DNA of 64,000 bases from the NCBI GenBank assembly GCA_900498135.1, contig LR026961.1, positions 3,186,602-3,250,601 on the forward strand, read 5' to 3'. The translations under genes and the position numbers were made by a program. Shown here piece after piece: positions 33,534 to 40,687 of this stretch (position 1 is the stretch's first letter; each line of letters starts with the position of its first letter). The notes beneath the pieces were generated by a model that saw nothing but the letters and a program-made list of their open reading frames with translations, did no database searches and was not told the DNA's origin. The DNA comes from an uncultured Desulfatiglans sp. Its GTDB lineage: Bacteria; Desulfobacterota; DSM-4660; Desulfatiglandales; Desulfatiglandaceae.

Positions 33534-34409
33534 ATGGCTGAAACGGTAACCCTGGATGGGGTGGAGATCCATCTCGCCGCCCCCGACGATGTCCCTCTCC
33601 GCTGGGTGGGCCAGCCGGAGCTGGTCACGCAGGTCCTGGCGGCCTGGCTCGTTTTGGGGGAAGAAGATCTCCCGCTCAATCCAAGGCTGATCGGAAAGCC
33701 GGGGGTCGGCAAGACCACTCTGGCCTACCATGCCGGCAGGATCCTGCAGCGCCCGGTCTATCTTTTTCAGGCGACGATGGACACGCGTCCGGAGGATCTG
33801 GTCATCACCCCGGTGATCGCGGAACAGGGCCGCATCCGGTACATGGCGAGCCCTGTGGTCAGCGCGGTCATCAAGGGCGGGGTGGCGATCATCGACGAGG
33901 GCAACCGAATGAGCGAGAAAAGCTGGGCCTCCCTCGCCCCCCTGCTGGATGCCCGCCGGTATGTGGAGTCCATCGTGGCCGGGGTCAAGATCAAGGCGCA
34001 TCCGGACTTCCGGTTCTGCACCACCATGAACGAGGATGCCTCGACCTTCGAACTGCCCGAATACATCCACTCGCGGCTCCAACCGCAAATCTACATCGAT
34101 TTTCCCGATCGCGACGAGGAGCGCCGGATCCTGGAGAGCAATCTGCCTTTCTCCGATGATGAGGTCATCGAATATGTGCTGACCTTCCTCCAGGCGGCCC
34201 ACGAGGCGGACGAGCGCTATTCCGTCCGGGATGGGATCAACATCGCGCGGTACGCCCTCAAACGCCTGGCTGCGGATGGCAAGCAGGTCGGAAGGGAGCG
34301 CTCCGAGCTGCTTCCCGCCGTTTTGGGGGAGGCTGCAGCCATGATCCTGGATGTCAACGCGGCCCGCCTGTTCTCGGAGTTGCTGCATGCCGGACCAGAG
34401 GATTTCTAG
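33534..34409 (+). CDS. MoxR-family AAA+ ATPase
   Basis: The 291-residue AAA+ protein has Walker A GKPGVGKTT (54-62) and Walker B GGVAIIDEGNRM (Asp121-Glu122), followed by the MoxR-type GNR segment. Then come a sensor-1 region with TTMNEDASTFELPEYIHSRL and a C-terminal lid. MoxR ATPases are thought to remodel or mature partner proteins, usually beside VWA-domain genes. Here no VWA gene is present; the next gene encodes a TraB-like protein and overlaps this one by 23 bp, making it the likely client or co-factor. The start follows TATGGAGGATTTGG. Confidence 0.88.
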   Translation: MAETVTLDGVEIHLAAPDDVPLRWVGQPELVTQVLAAWLVLGEEDLPLNPRLIGKPGVGKTTLAYHAGRILQRPVYLFQATMDTRPEDLVITPVIAEQGRIRYMASPVVSAVIKGGVAIIDEGNRMSEKSWASLAPLLDARRYVESIVAGVKIKAHPDFRFCTTMNEDASTFELPEYIHSRLQPQIYIDFPDRDEERRILESNLPFSDDEVIEYVLTFLQAAHEADERYSVRDGINIARYALKRLAADGKQVGRERSELLPAVLGEAAAMILDVNAARLFSELLHAGPEDF

Positions 34410-36216
34410 CCTCGACTGGGGAAGTATCCGCTTCGTCCCCATCCTGCACAATCTGCTCGAATTCGCCCAGGAGGTGCGCCGGCAGTTTTGGGAGTTCCGG
34501 CCGGAGGTCGTTGCGGTCGAATACCCCGAGACCCTGATGGAGTCGATCCTGCGCGGTGTGGCGCGTCTGCCCCTCCTCTCGGTCGTGAGCTACGAGGAAG
34601 AGGACGGGGTGTTGACCTATCTCGTCCTGGAGCCGACCGACGGACAGGTGGAAGCGCTCCGCCTGGCGTTTGCGCAAGGTGTGCCCGTCCACTTCATCGA
34701 TCGGGATACCGCTGATTACCCCTACGATTTTAGAGTGTTTCCGGACTCCTACGCCGTGAAGCGGATCGGCCATCAGGCCTACTGCGATGCCTGGCTGAGC
34801 TCGGATGCAGCGGCAGAGGCGGTTGTCCAGGAGGATCTTCTGCGCGAAAAGACCATGGCCTATCACCTGCAGAGGCTGAGCGCCGTAGGCCGCCGGGTGC
34901 TCTTCGTAGGGGGTCTCGCCCACCTGGCGGGGGTCCGGCGCGAGATCGAGGCCCCCCAGGCCCGCGTCATCGGAAGGACCCATCGTGACGGGGTGATGCT
35001 GGCGCATCTGCACCGGGATTCGAGCCGGGAAATCCTCTCCGAAACGCCATTTCTGGCGGCGCAGTATGAAGCGGCGCGGTCGCGGGGCGAAGCGGAGGGG
35101 CTCGATCGGCTGGAGGTTCAGGCGCAAATGGTCCGGCTGGCTGGAGAACGGCACTGGCAGCATGCGCGGGAGCGGCTCTCGATGCAGCAGTTCCGCGTTC
35201 TGAACCGCTTCGCCCGCAACTATGGGCTTCTGAGCGGCAGGCTCGTCCCGAATTTCTACCAGCTGCTCGTGGCGGCGCGGGGCGCGGTGGACGACAATTT
35301 CGCCTACGAGCTCTGGGAGACCGGCAGCGACTACCCATGGCAGTCCGAGCAGCCGGATCTGCCGGTTCTGCGCCTTTCAGGCGAAGACCTCTTTCTCGAT
35401 CAGAGGCGGATCCGCTTCCACCGGCGGCTCAAACAGATGCGCCGAAGGCTCGTCCCGGTCCCCGTCAGGCGCAGGCCGAGGGAGGCGGCGCCGGGCGAGT
35501 GGCGGCGGAGCTTCAGGGGGGAGGCCATCTGTTCCTACCCGCCGGAGGACCTGGTCATCGAGGGGTACGGTCAGTACCTCAAGAAGAAGGCACTCGAGGT
35601 GAAGACGGAGGAGAATGTCCGCATCGAGCCGTTCACGGGTTCGATGCAGGATGGACTGGATGTGCGGGAAACGGTCCGCAGGTGGGCCACGGGGAGGGTC
35701 TACGTGCGCGAAGAGCGCCCTCTGCGCGGCCGGGTGGGGTCCGTGGTGGTCATTTTCGACCCCGATCATCCGGACGGCGATGGGAAAGAGGCCTATCCCT
35801 GGTGCGTGACCTGGCTGGGGGAGCACGATCAGGAATCGGACATGGCCTTCTACAGCACGCCGGCCGGAGAGGTGATGAAAGGGCCGGGGATCTCTCTCTG
35901 CCAGCACGGGGGGTTCATGCTGACCTATCCGCCCATGCGCGTCTTCGACATCTGGAAGGATCCATTCTTCCACCAGGCCCGCAACAAGCCCGAGCGCCTG
36001 CTGATGGCGGCCCTCGACTACAGTCTGGAACGGCACGTCGTCTACGTCGCGGCGGAGCCGCCGTCCGGGCGTTGCCGGAGCGTGGCGGCGCGGCTGGGGA
36101 AGACGATTCTCTACCTGCCGATCGGGATCTTCTCCGCCGAGACCCTGCGGAAGATGCGGAGCTTTCACGTGCTCGACGGGTATCCGGTGCGGCGCTACGC
36201 GCATCGCTATGTCTGA
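34387..36216 (+). CDS. Large protein with TraB/EreA-like N-terminal region
   Basis: The 609-residue cytoplasmic-looking protein has no signal or membrane segment. Residues about 10-200 resemble the TraB/ChaN/erythromycin-esterase group: an early HNLLEFAQEVRRQFWEF, then EVVAVEYPETL, VHFIDRDTADYP and VLFVGGLAHLAGVR with a strand-end His. The middle is helical and basic (about 320-390). The last 200 residues hold IFDPDHPDGDGKEAYPWCVTW and a conserved-looking GPGISLCQHGGFMLTYPP segment that I cannot assign. Proteins with this N-terminus occur beside MoxR ATPases. The start at 34387 has GGAG at 7 bp and lies inside the moxR end. Function unknown. Confidence 0.7.
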   Translation: MPDQRISSLDWGSIRFVPILHNLLEFAQEVRRQFWEFRPEVVAVEYPETLMESILRGVARLPLLSVVSYEEEDGVLTYLVLEPTDGQVEALRLAFAQGVPVHFIDRDTADYPYDFRVFPDSYAVKRIGHQAYCDAWLSSDAAAEAVVQEDLLREKTMAYHLQRLSAVGRRVLFVGGLAHLAGVRREIEAPQARVIGRTHRDGVMLAHLHRDSSREILSETPFLAAQYEAARSRGEAEGLDRLEVQAQMVRLAGERHWQHARERLSMQQFRVLNRFARNYGLLSGRLVPNFYQLLVAARGAVDDNFAYELWETGSDYPWQSEQPDLPVLRLSGEDLFLDQRRIRFHRRLKQMRRRLVPVPVRRRPREAAPGEWRRSFRGEAICSYPPEDLVIEGYGQYLKKKALEVKTEENVRIEPFTGSMQDGLDVRETVRRWATGRVYVREERPLRGRVGSVVVIFDPDHPDGDGKEAYPWCVTWLGEHDQESDMAFYSTPAGEVMKGPGISLCQHGGFMLTYPPMRVFDIWKDPFFHQARNKPERLLMAALDYSLERHVVYVAAEPPSGRCRSVAARLGKTILYLPIGIFSAETLRKMRSFHVLDGYPVRRYAHRYV

Positions 36217-36240
36217 AAACAACCACGAAGGAGAAGACGA

Positions 36241-36741
36241 ATGGGTGAGAAGACCGAAAAGAACCTGGGTTATGCCTTTGCGGCCGAGTCGAAGGCCTCG
36301 GCCCGCAATCTCGCGTTCGCCCAGAAGGCGGAGGTCGAAGGGTATGCGCAGATCGCGCGCCTCTTCAGGGCCGTCAGTGAGGCGGAGGGGGTCCACGCGC
36401 AGCGCTATCTGCGGTTGATGCGTGGGAAGATCGGATCCACCGAGGAAAACCTTCAGGCCGCGTTCGAGAACGAGATCCGTGCGAATGTGGACGAATATCC
36501 CCAATTGATCCAGGACGCGATGAACGAAGGGGTCGCCGCGGTCGAGAAGGCCTTTACCCAGTCCCGCGATGTCGAAAGCGAGCATGCCGACCTGTACAAG
36601 CGGGCGATGAACGACATGCTGGCCGAACGGGAGACCGCCTATTTCGTCTGCCAGGTCTGCGGCTACATCGCCGAGGATCAGCCGCCGGTCAACTGCCCGG
36701 TCTGTGGTGCCGTCCAGCAGAAGTTCAAGCCGGTGACTTAG
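36241..36741 (+). CDS. Rubrerythrin
   Basis: This 166-residue non-haem diiron peroxidase has a ferritin-like four-helix domain (about 5-130) supplying iron ligands from E16 (AAESKA), E49/H52 (EAEGVHAQ), E78, and E113/H115-type residues (ESEHADLY). A C-terminal rubredoxin-like domain has Cys137, Cys140, Cys152 and Cys155 (FVCQVCG and NCPVCG). It reduces hydrogen peroxide with electrons from rubredoxin or NADH systems and protects anaerobes from oxygen stress. The start follows GAAGGAGAAGACGA, 24 bp after the TraB-like gene, so it is probably in the MoxR operon. Confidence 0.93.
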   Translation: MGEKTEKNLGYAFAAESKASARNLAFAQKAEVEGYAQIARLFRAVSEAEGVHAQRYLRLMRGKIGSTEENLQAAFENEIRANVDEYPQLIQDAMNEGVAAVEKAFTQSRDVESEHADLYKRAMNDMLAERETAYFVCQVCGYIAEDQPPVNCPVCGAVQQKFKPVT

Positions 36742-36780
36742 GGAGTGCGGCGCGGACGGGGAAACGGCTCGGAGGGTGGT

Positions 36781-38118
36781 TCATTTCCGGGTGTGCTCGA
36801 AGACTCCTTCCCAGTCCTCAGGCGGCGGCGCGTCGAGGAAGTGTTTGCAGCGCCCGGCCATGACGCGGGAAGGGCCGTCTTCCGGATCCGCCGCGGCGGC
36901 CTGCTCGAAGCCGCGGAGGGCATGGCTCCACCTGCGCTTGCGGTAGGCCTCGAGGGCTTCGGCGTAAAAGGCCAGGGCTGCCTCGCGCGCGGGTGCGGGC
37001 GGGGGGGCGTCCGCTTCCCCCAGAAGTTCGTAGATGCGCACCGACTGGACGCGGCCCTTGACCCGGACCCAGTCGATCTCGCGCAGGCGGAAGGCGGGCC
37101 CGACCGCCTGCGCGGTCCGCTCTCCGATCAGGATGGGCGTTCCGTAGACGGCGCAAAGGCCTTCGAGCCGGGAGGCCAGGTTGACCTGGTCGCCCAGGAC
37201 GCCGTAGGAGAAGCGGTAGGGCGATCCGAGATTCCCGACCAGCATTGCACCCGTGTTGACGCCGATGCGGGCCCGGATGGCCGGGCGGCCCGCGGCGCGC
37301 CAGCGCCGCCGCAGGTCGCCGAGGGCCGCCTGCATGGCGAGGGCCGCGCGACAGGCCCTCGATGGATGATCGGACTGCTCGACCGGCGCCCCGAAGATCG
37401 CCATCAGCTCGTCCCCCACGTATTCCTTCAACGTCCCTTCAAAGGCGAAAACCTCGTCGGTCATGACCGTGAAATACTCGCTCAGCAGCGTCACCATCTC
37501 GTTCGGGGTGTGCGATTCGCTGTAGCGGGTGAAATCCTCTATGTCCGCGAAAAGGACCGAGAGGTTTTTTTCCTCGCCCCCGAGCCGCAGTTCCTGAGGG
37601 TTGCGGGCGATCATCTCCGAGACCGAGGGCGGCACGTAGCGCTTGAAGGCATCATGGAGAAAGTGCACATAGGAGCGGTCTTCGACGGTCACCAGCAGGC
37701 CGCGCAGGGCGTTTTCATCATCCCTGAAAGGCTGCAGGTAGAGGTTTCCCACCAGGGTCTTGCCGGAGGGCAGCTTCAGGCTGCGCGAGGCCAGGTGGGC
37801 GGGCTCGGCGTCTTCCAGGGCGCGGAGGAGCCTGCGCCCGACCTCGCTTCCGGGGCCGAAGATCTCCGCGGCCGGTTTGCCGGTGAGTTCCTCCTCCTGG
37901 AATCCCAGGATATCCTGGGCGGCCTTGTTGCTCATCCGGACGAGGCCGTCCCTGTCGGTGGCGATCAGCGCCACGGGCAGCATGGACAGGAGCGCCTTGC
38001 TGTAGATCGACAGGTTGATCAGCCGCCGCGCCTGCTGGATGGCGAGGTCTTCAAGCCCTTCGTAAAAGGCTGCCATCGGATCGCTCTCGGGTGGTGCGGA
38101 AGGGGGCGTCCGGTTCAT
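36781..38118 (-). CDS. Class III nucleotidyl cyclase with PAS domain
   Basis: The 445-residue protein has a PAS sensor (about 42-150; ALIATDRDGLVRMSNKAAQDILGF), a class III cyclase catalytic domain (about 180-360) and a TPR-like helical tail. Metal-binding Asp192 (LFADIEDF) and Asp236 (EYVGDELMAIFGAP) are present, as are the transition-state residues in GVLGDQVNLASRLEGL. At the purine-selecting position usually Lys in adenylate cyclases (DK-Y/F-IGD), the sequence has Glu232 (LKEYVGD), and the second specificity position is Gly. Nucleotide choice is therefore uncertain. It lacks membrane spans. It follows the isochorismatase-type gene by 7 bp and converges on rubrerythrin. Confidence 0.85.
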   Translation of the reverse strand: MNRTPPSAPPESDPMAAFYEGLEDLAIQQARRLINLSIYSKALLSMLPVALIATDRDGLVRMSNKAAQDILGFQEEELTGKPAAEIFGPGSEVGRRLLRALEDAEPAHLASRSLKLPSGKTLVGNLYLQPFRDDENALRGLLVTVEDRSYVHFLHDAFKRYVPPSVSEMIARNPQELRLGGEEKNLSVLFADIEDFTRYSESHTPNEMVTLLSEYFTVMTDEVFAFEGTLKEYVGDELMAIFGAPVEQSDHPSRACRAALAMQAALGDLRRRWRAAGRPAIRARIGVNTGAMLVGNLGSPYRFSYGVLGDQVNLASRLEGLCAVYGTPILIGERTAQAVGPAFRLREIDWVRVKGRVQSVRIYELLGEADAPPPAPAREAALAFYAEALEAYRKRRWSHALRGFEQAAAADPEDGPSRVMAGRCKHFLDAPPPEDWEGVFEHTRK

Positions 38119-38125
38119 GTCGGGC

Positions 38126-38710
38126 TCACGACGGTTTGAGCGCTTCCAGCAGAGCGGGTGCGCGCATGACCTGGAAAAGCGGGTGAAGGGGGTTGCGGCG
38201 GTAAAGGCCGAGCGTCTGCCGGTGCGTTTCTGTGGAGGCCGCCGCTGCGCAGTCCTCGAGCAGGACGGCCTTGAAGTCGTGGCACAGGGCGTCCATGACG
38301 GTCGTGAGGACGCAGAAGTTGGTGGCGATGCCTCCTACGGCGCAAAGGGTAACGCCCCTTTCCCTCAGCCAGTGTTCGAGCCCTGTCTTGAAGAAGGCCG
38401 AAAAACGGGGTTTCGGCAGCCAGTAATCCTCCGGGCGGCGGTCCAGTTCGTCCACGACCTCGGCGCCTTCGGTGCCTGCCAGCGAGTGGGGGCTCATACG
38501 CCCTTTGAAGATGAAATCCTCCGCGTGGAAGGCGTCGGTCGCGAAGACCACCGGCCAACCGGCCTCCCGGAAGGCGGCGCTCAGGGCGTTGATGGGAGGG
38601 ATGATGGCCTTTGCCAGAGGCGTGATGGGCAGATGCCTCTCTTCGACGAAATTGTCCTTGACCATATCGATGATCAGCAGGGCGGGTTTGTCCGCTTCAA
38701 AGTCGTTCAT
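38126..38710 (-). CDS. Isochorismatase-family cysteine hydrolase
   Basis: The 194-residue hydrolase has the family triad Asp15 (LLIIDMVKD), Lys100 (WLPKPRFSAFF) and Cys133 (GGIATNFCVLTT), with the cis-peptide motif before the Cys. Nicotinamidase, ureidoacrylate hydrolase and related amidases share this architecture. The ATDAFHAEDFIF segment resembles the metal site of nicotinamidases only loosely, so the substrate is open. The start at 38710 overlaps the end of the cysteine desulfurase gene by 14 bp, and AAGGATGG lies upstream. The cyclase gene follows 7 bp later; the three probably form one transcript. Confidence 0.85.
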   Translation of the reverse strand: MNDFEADKPALLIIDMVKDNFVEERHLPITPLAKAIIPPINALSAAFREAGWPVVFATDAFHAEDFIFKGRMSPHSLAGTEGAEVVDELDRRPEDYWLPKPRFSAFFKTGLEHWLRERGVTLCAVGGIATNFCVLTTVMDALCHDFKAVLLEDCAAAASTETHRQTLGLYRRNPLHPLFQVMRAPALLEALKPS

Positions 38711-39854
38711 GATCCATCCTTTTGACCTGGTCGATGATGAGGCCGGCGGCCTCGATGATTTGATCCAGTGTGTTGGACCTGCCGAGCGACAGACGCAAAG
38801 CGCCCATGCCCCTGGCGGGCTCGATGCCCATCGCGGAAAGGACATGGGAGAGGGCTATGCTGCGGTCGTGGCAGGCGGCCCCGGTGCTGGCCATGAGGTT
38901 CGGGAGAGCTTCGAGGATCCTACCGCCCTGCAGACCGGGCACCGAGACGTTGAGGGTGTTCGGAAGACGCTCGGAGGGGTCGCCGTTCAGGACGAGCCCG
39001 TCGATGCCGGCGAAGAGGCGTTCCTGCAACTCGTCCCTGAGCAGTTCGACCCTGCGGCGTTCGGCCGCGAGGGTCTCGGCCGCCAGCCGGCAGGCCGCGC
39101 CCAGTCCCACGGCGAGGAGGACGTTCTCCGTGCCGGCGCGCCGGCCGGACTCCTGCCCCGCGCCGTGGATGAGGGGCGTGATTTCGAGGCCTTCCCGGAT
39201 GTAGAGGACCCCCACGCCTTTGGGGGCGTAGAGTTTGTGCCCCGCGACGCTCAGAAACGCGACGCCGAGGGAGTCGACGTCGACGGGGATCTTTCCCACC
39301 GCCTGCGCGGCGTCGGTGTGGACCGGGACCCCGTGCTCCGCGGCGACCGCCGCGATCTCGGCGACCGGCTGGAGCGTTCCTGTCTCGTTGTTGGCCAGCA
39401 TGACGCTGATCAACCCGGTGCCGGGCCTGAGGGCGCGCCGGACTGCGTCCGGATCGACCCGGCCGCGGCCGTCGACCGGCAAAACGGTGATGGTTGCCCC
39501 GAGTTCGCCGAGGTAGAGCGCGGGGTTGAGGATCGCCGGGTGCTCGACGGCCGTCGTCACGAGGTGGAAGGCCCCCGGGCGGCGGAAGTCCACGCGGCCC
39601 TTGAGGGCCATGTTGTTCGCCTCGCTGCCGCCGGAGGTGAAGACGATCTCCTGCGGCTTGCAGCCGAGAAGGCGGGCGACGTCGGCCCGGGCCTCTTCCA
39701 GGGCATCCTTGGCCCGCCGGCCGAGAGGATAGCCGCTCGAGGGGTTGCCGAACGCCTCTCCGATGTAAGGGAGCATGGCTTCACGCACCTCGGGGGCGAT
39801 GGGTGTCGTGGCGTTGTGGTCCAGGTAAATGGGTCGGGGTTGTGCGCAATGCAT
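38697..39854 (-). CDS. Cysteine desulfurase (NifS/IscS type)
   Basis: This 385-residue PLP enzyme removes sulfur from cysteine for Fe-S cluster or thio-cofactor assembly. Motifs in order are YLDHNATTP, TSGGSEANN, His105 in VEHPAIL, Asp181 in HTDAAQAVG, PLP-binding Lys207 in SVAGHKLYAPKG, and catalytic Cys329 on the loop ASTGAACHD. The Cys loop is shorter and less Ser-rich than in IscS. No iscU, iscA or nifU is nearby, so it may serve a dedicated pathway. The start at 39854 has AGGATT about 8 bp upstream. Confidence 0.9.
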   Translation of the reverse strand: MHCAQPRPIYLDHNATTPIAPEVREAMLPYIGEAFGNPSSGYPLGRRAKDALEEARADVARLLGCKPQEIVFTSGGSEANNMALKGRVDFRRPGAFHLVTTAVEHPAILNPALYLGELGATITVLPVDGRGRVDPDAVRRALRPGTGLISVMLANNETGTLQPVAEIAAVAAEHGVPVHTDAAQAVGKIPVDVDSLGVAFLSVAGHKLYAPKGVGVLYIREGLEITPLIHGAGQESGRRAGTENVLLAVGLGAACRLAAETLAAERRRVELLRDELQERLFAGIDGLVLNGDPSERLPNTLNVSVPGLQGGRILEALPNLMASTGAACHDRSIALSHVLSAMGIEPARGMGALRLSLGRSNTLDQIIEAAGLIIDQVKRMDHERL

Positions 39855-40374
39855 CGAAAGAATCCTGATAGAACGGGGAAATCGACAGGCTGCAGGTCTG
39901 CAGCGTTCTGCACCGATCGGACGCCGTCATGCATCGACCGGCGGGAAAAACGGCCTACAGGCGCCTTGTAACGCAAATTTTGTGAATTGACAACAAATTC
40001 CATTGATGGTAGGTCTAAACCGTGCTTGCACGGGCTGGATCGCCGCCGACCGGCGGTGCAGAGGGGGATCGTGCCCGGATGTCGTTTCTGGACGGGCATC
40101 GGCTTCAGCAGATGCCTGTTTGCATTTGGTGGCTGTTGCCGGTGCACACAGGACGGTCCTCGGAGCCGGCCGCTCCGCCCGTTCGAGAGGGAAAATCCGC
40201 TCTTCCGCCGCACCGTCGAGGGGTTGCATCGTCCTGGAGTCCCCGATCCCGGCGGCAGCGGAAAACCCGGAACCCCATGTCCGGGGCACCCGCCGGGCCG
40301 CGTGGGGTGAGATCTGTGGATCGGCGCGGAGGCAGGTGAGCAGGCCTGTTCCCGGACGAAGGCGCCCGCTGGTG
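39855..40374. other. Long non-coding gap before repeat copy G
   Basis: I see no supported gene. A short perfect inverted repeat, CCGTGC-TT-GCACGG, lies near 40020. An AT-rich patch at 39970-40010 could hold the cysteine desulfurase promoter; TTGTCA-N17-TACAAG on the minus strand is the best fit, weakly supported. Confidence 0.4.
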
Positions 40375-40656
40375 CCCATCCGGGAGATGCGATTCGGCAT
40401 GACCGGGTTTCCGATCCGGAAATGATCGTTTGTTTCCATCCGGAAAGGATGTTGCGGTGCAACCCGGTTGCCAACCCTGAAACGAGGATTTTTTCTTTTC
40501 ACGCTGAGCGTGCACAGACACGCCGTTTCGCGGCGGGTCCTGGTTTGCCGAAATCCAGGACATCGAGCACTTCCGCGGAGGCGGCCTCTGGATTGCCGCA
40601 CGGGCAAGCGTGTAGATTGACGCCGAGATTGGCAAAAACGACCATTTCCGGATGGA
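40375..40656 (+). repeat. Modular intergenic repeat, copy G (one hairpin module, double head)
   Basis: A first head (CTGGTGCCCATCCGGGAGATG) is followed by a second at 40435 (TCCATCCGGAAAGG). One module then has stems CACGC-TGA-GCGTG and CCG-TTTCG-CGG. The core is worn. The tail ends CATTTCCGGATGGAAACCAG, matching the left end as an inverted repeat. It lies 32 bp before the PEP synthase start codon. Confidence 0.85.
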
Positions 40657-40687
40657 AACCAGTTTGCTTGGGAAGAGGAGAGAGTCG

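Noticed and set aside
40441-40470. Sigma-54 promoter inside repeat copy G
   Set aside because: A GG-N10-GC spacing occurs, but the flanking bases do not match TGGCA or TTGC; it is a chance match in the repeat.
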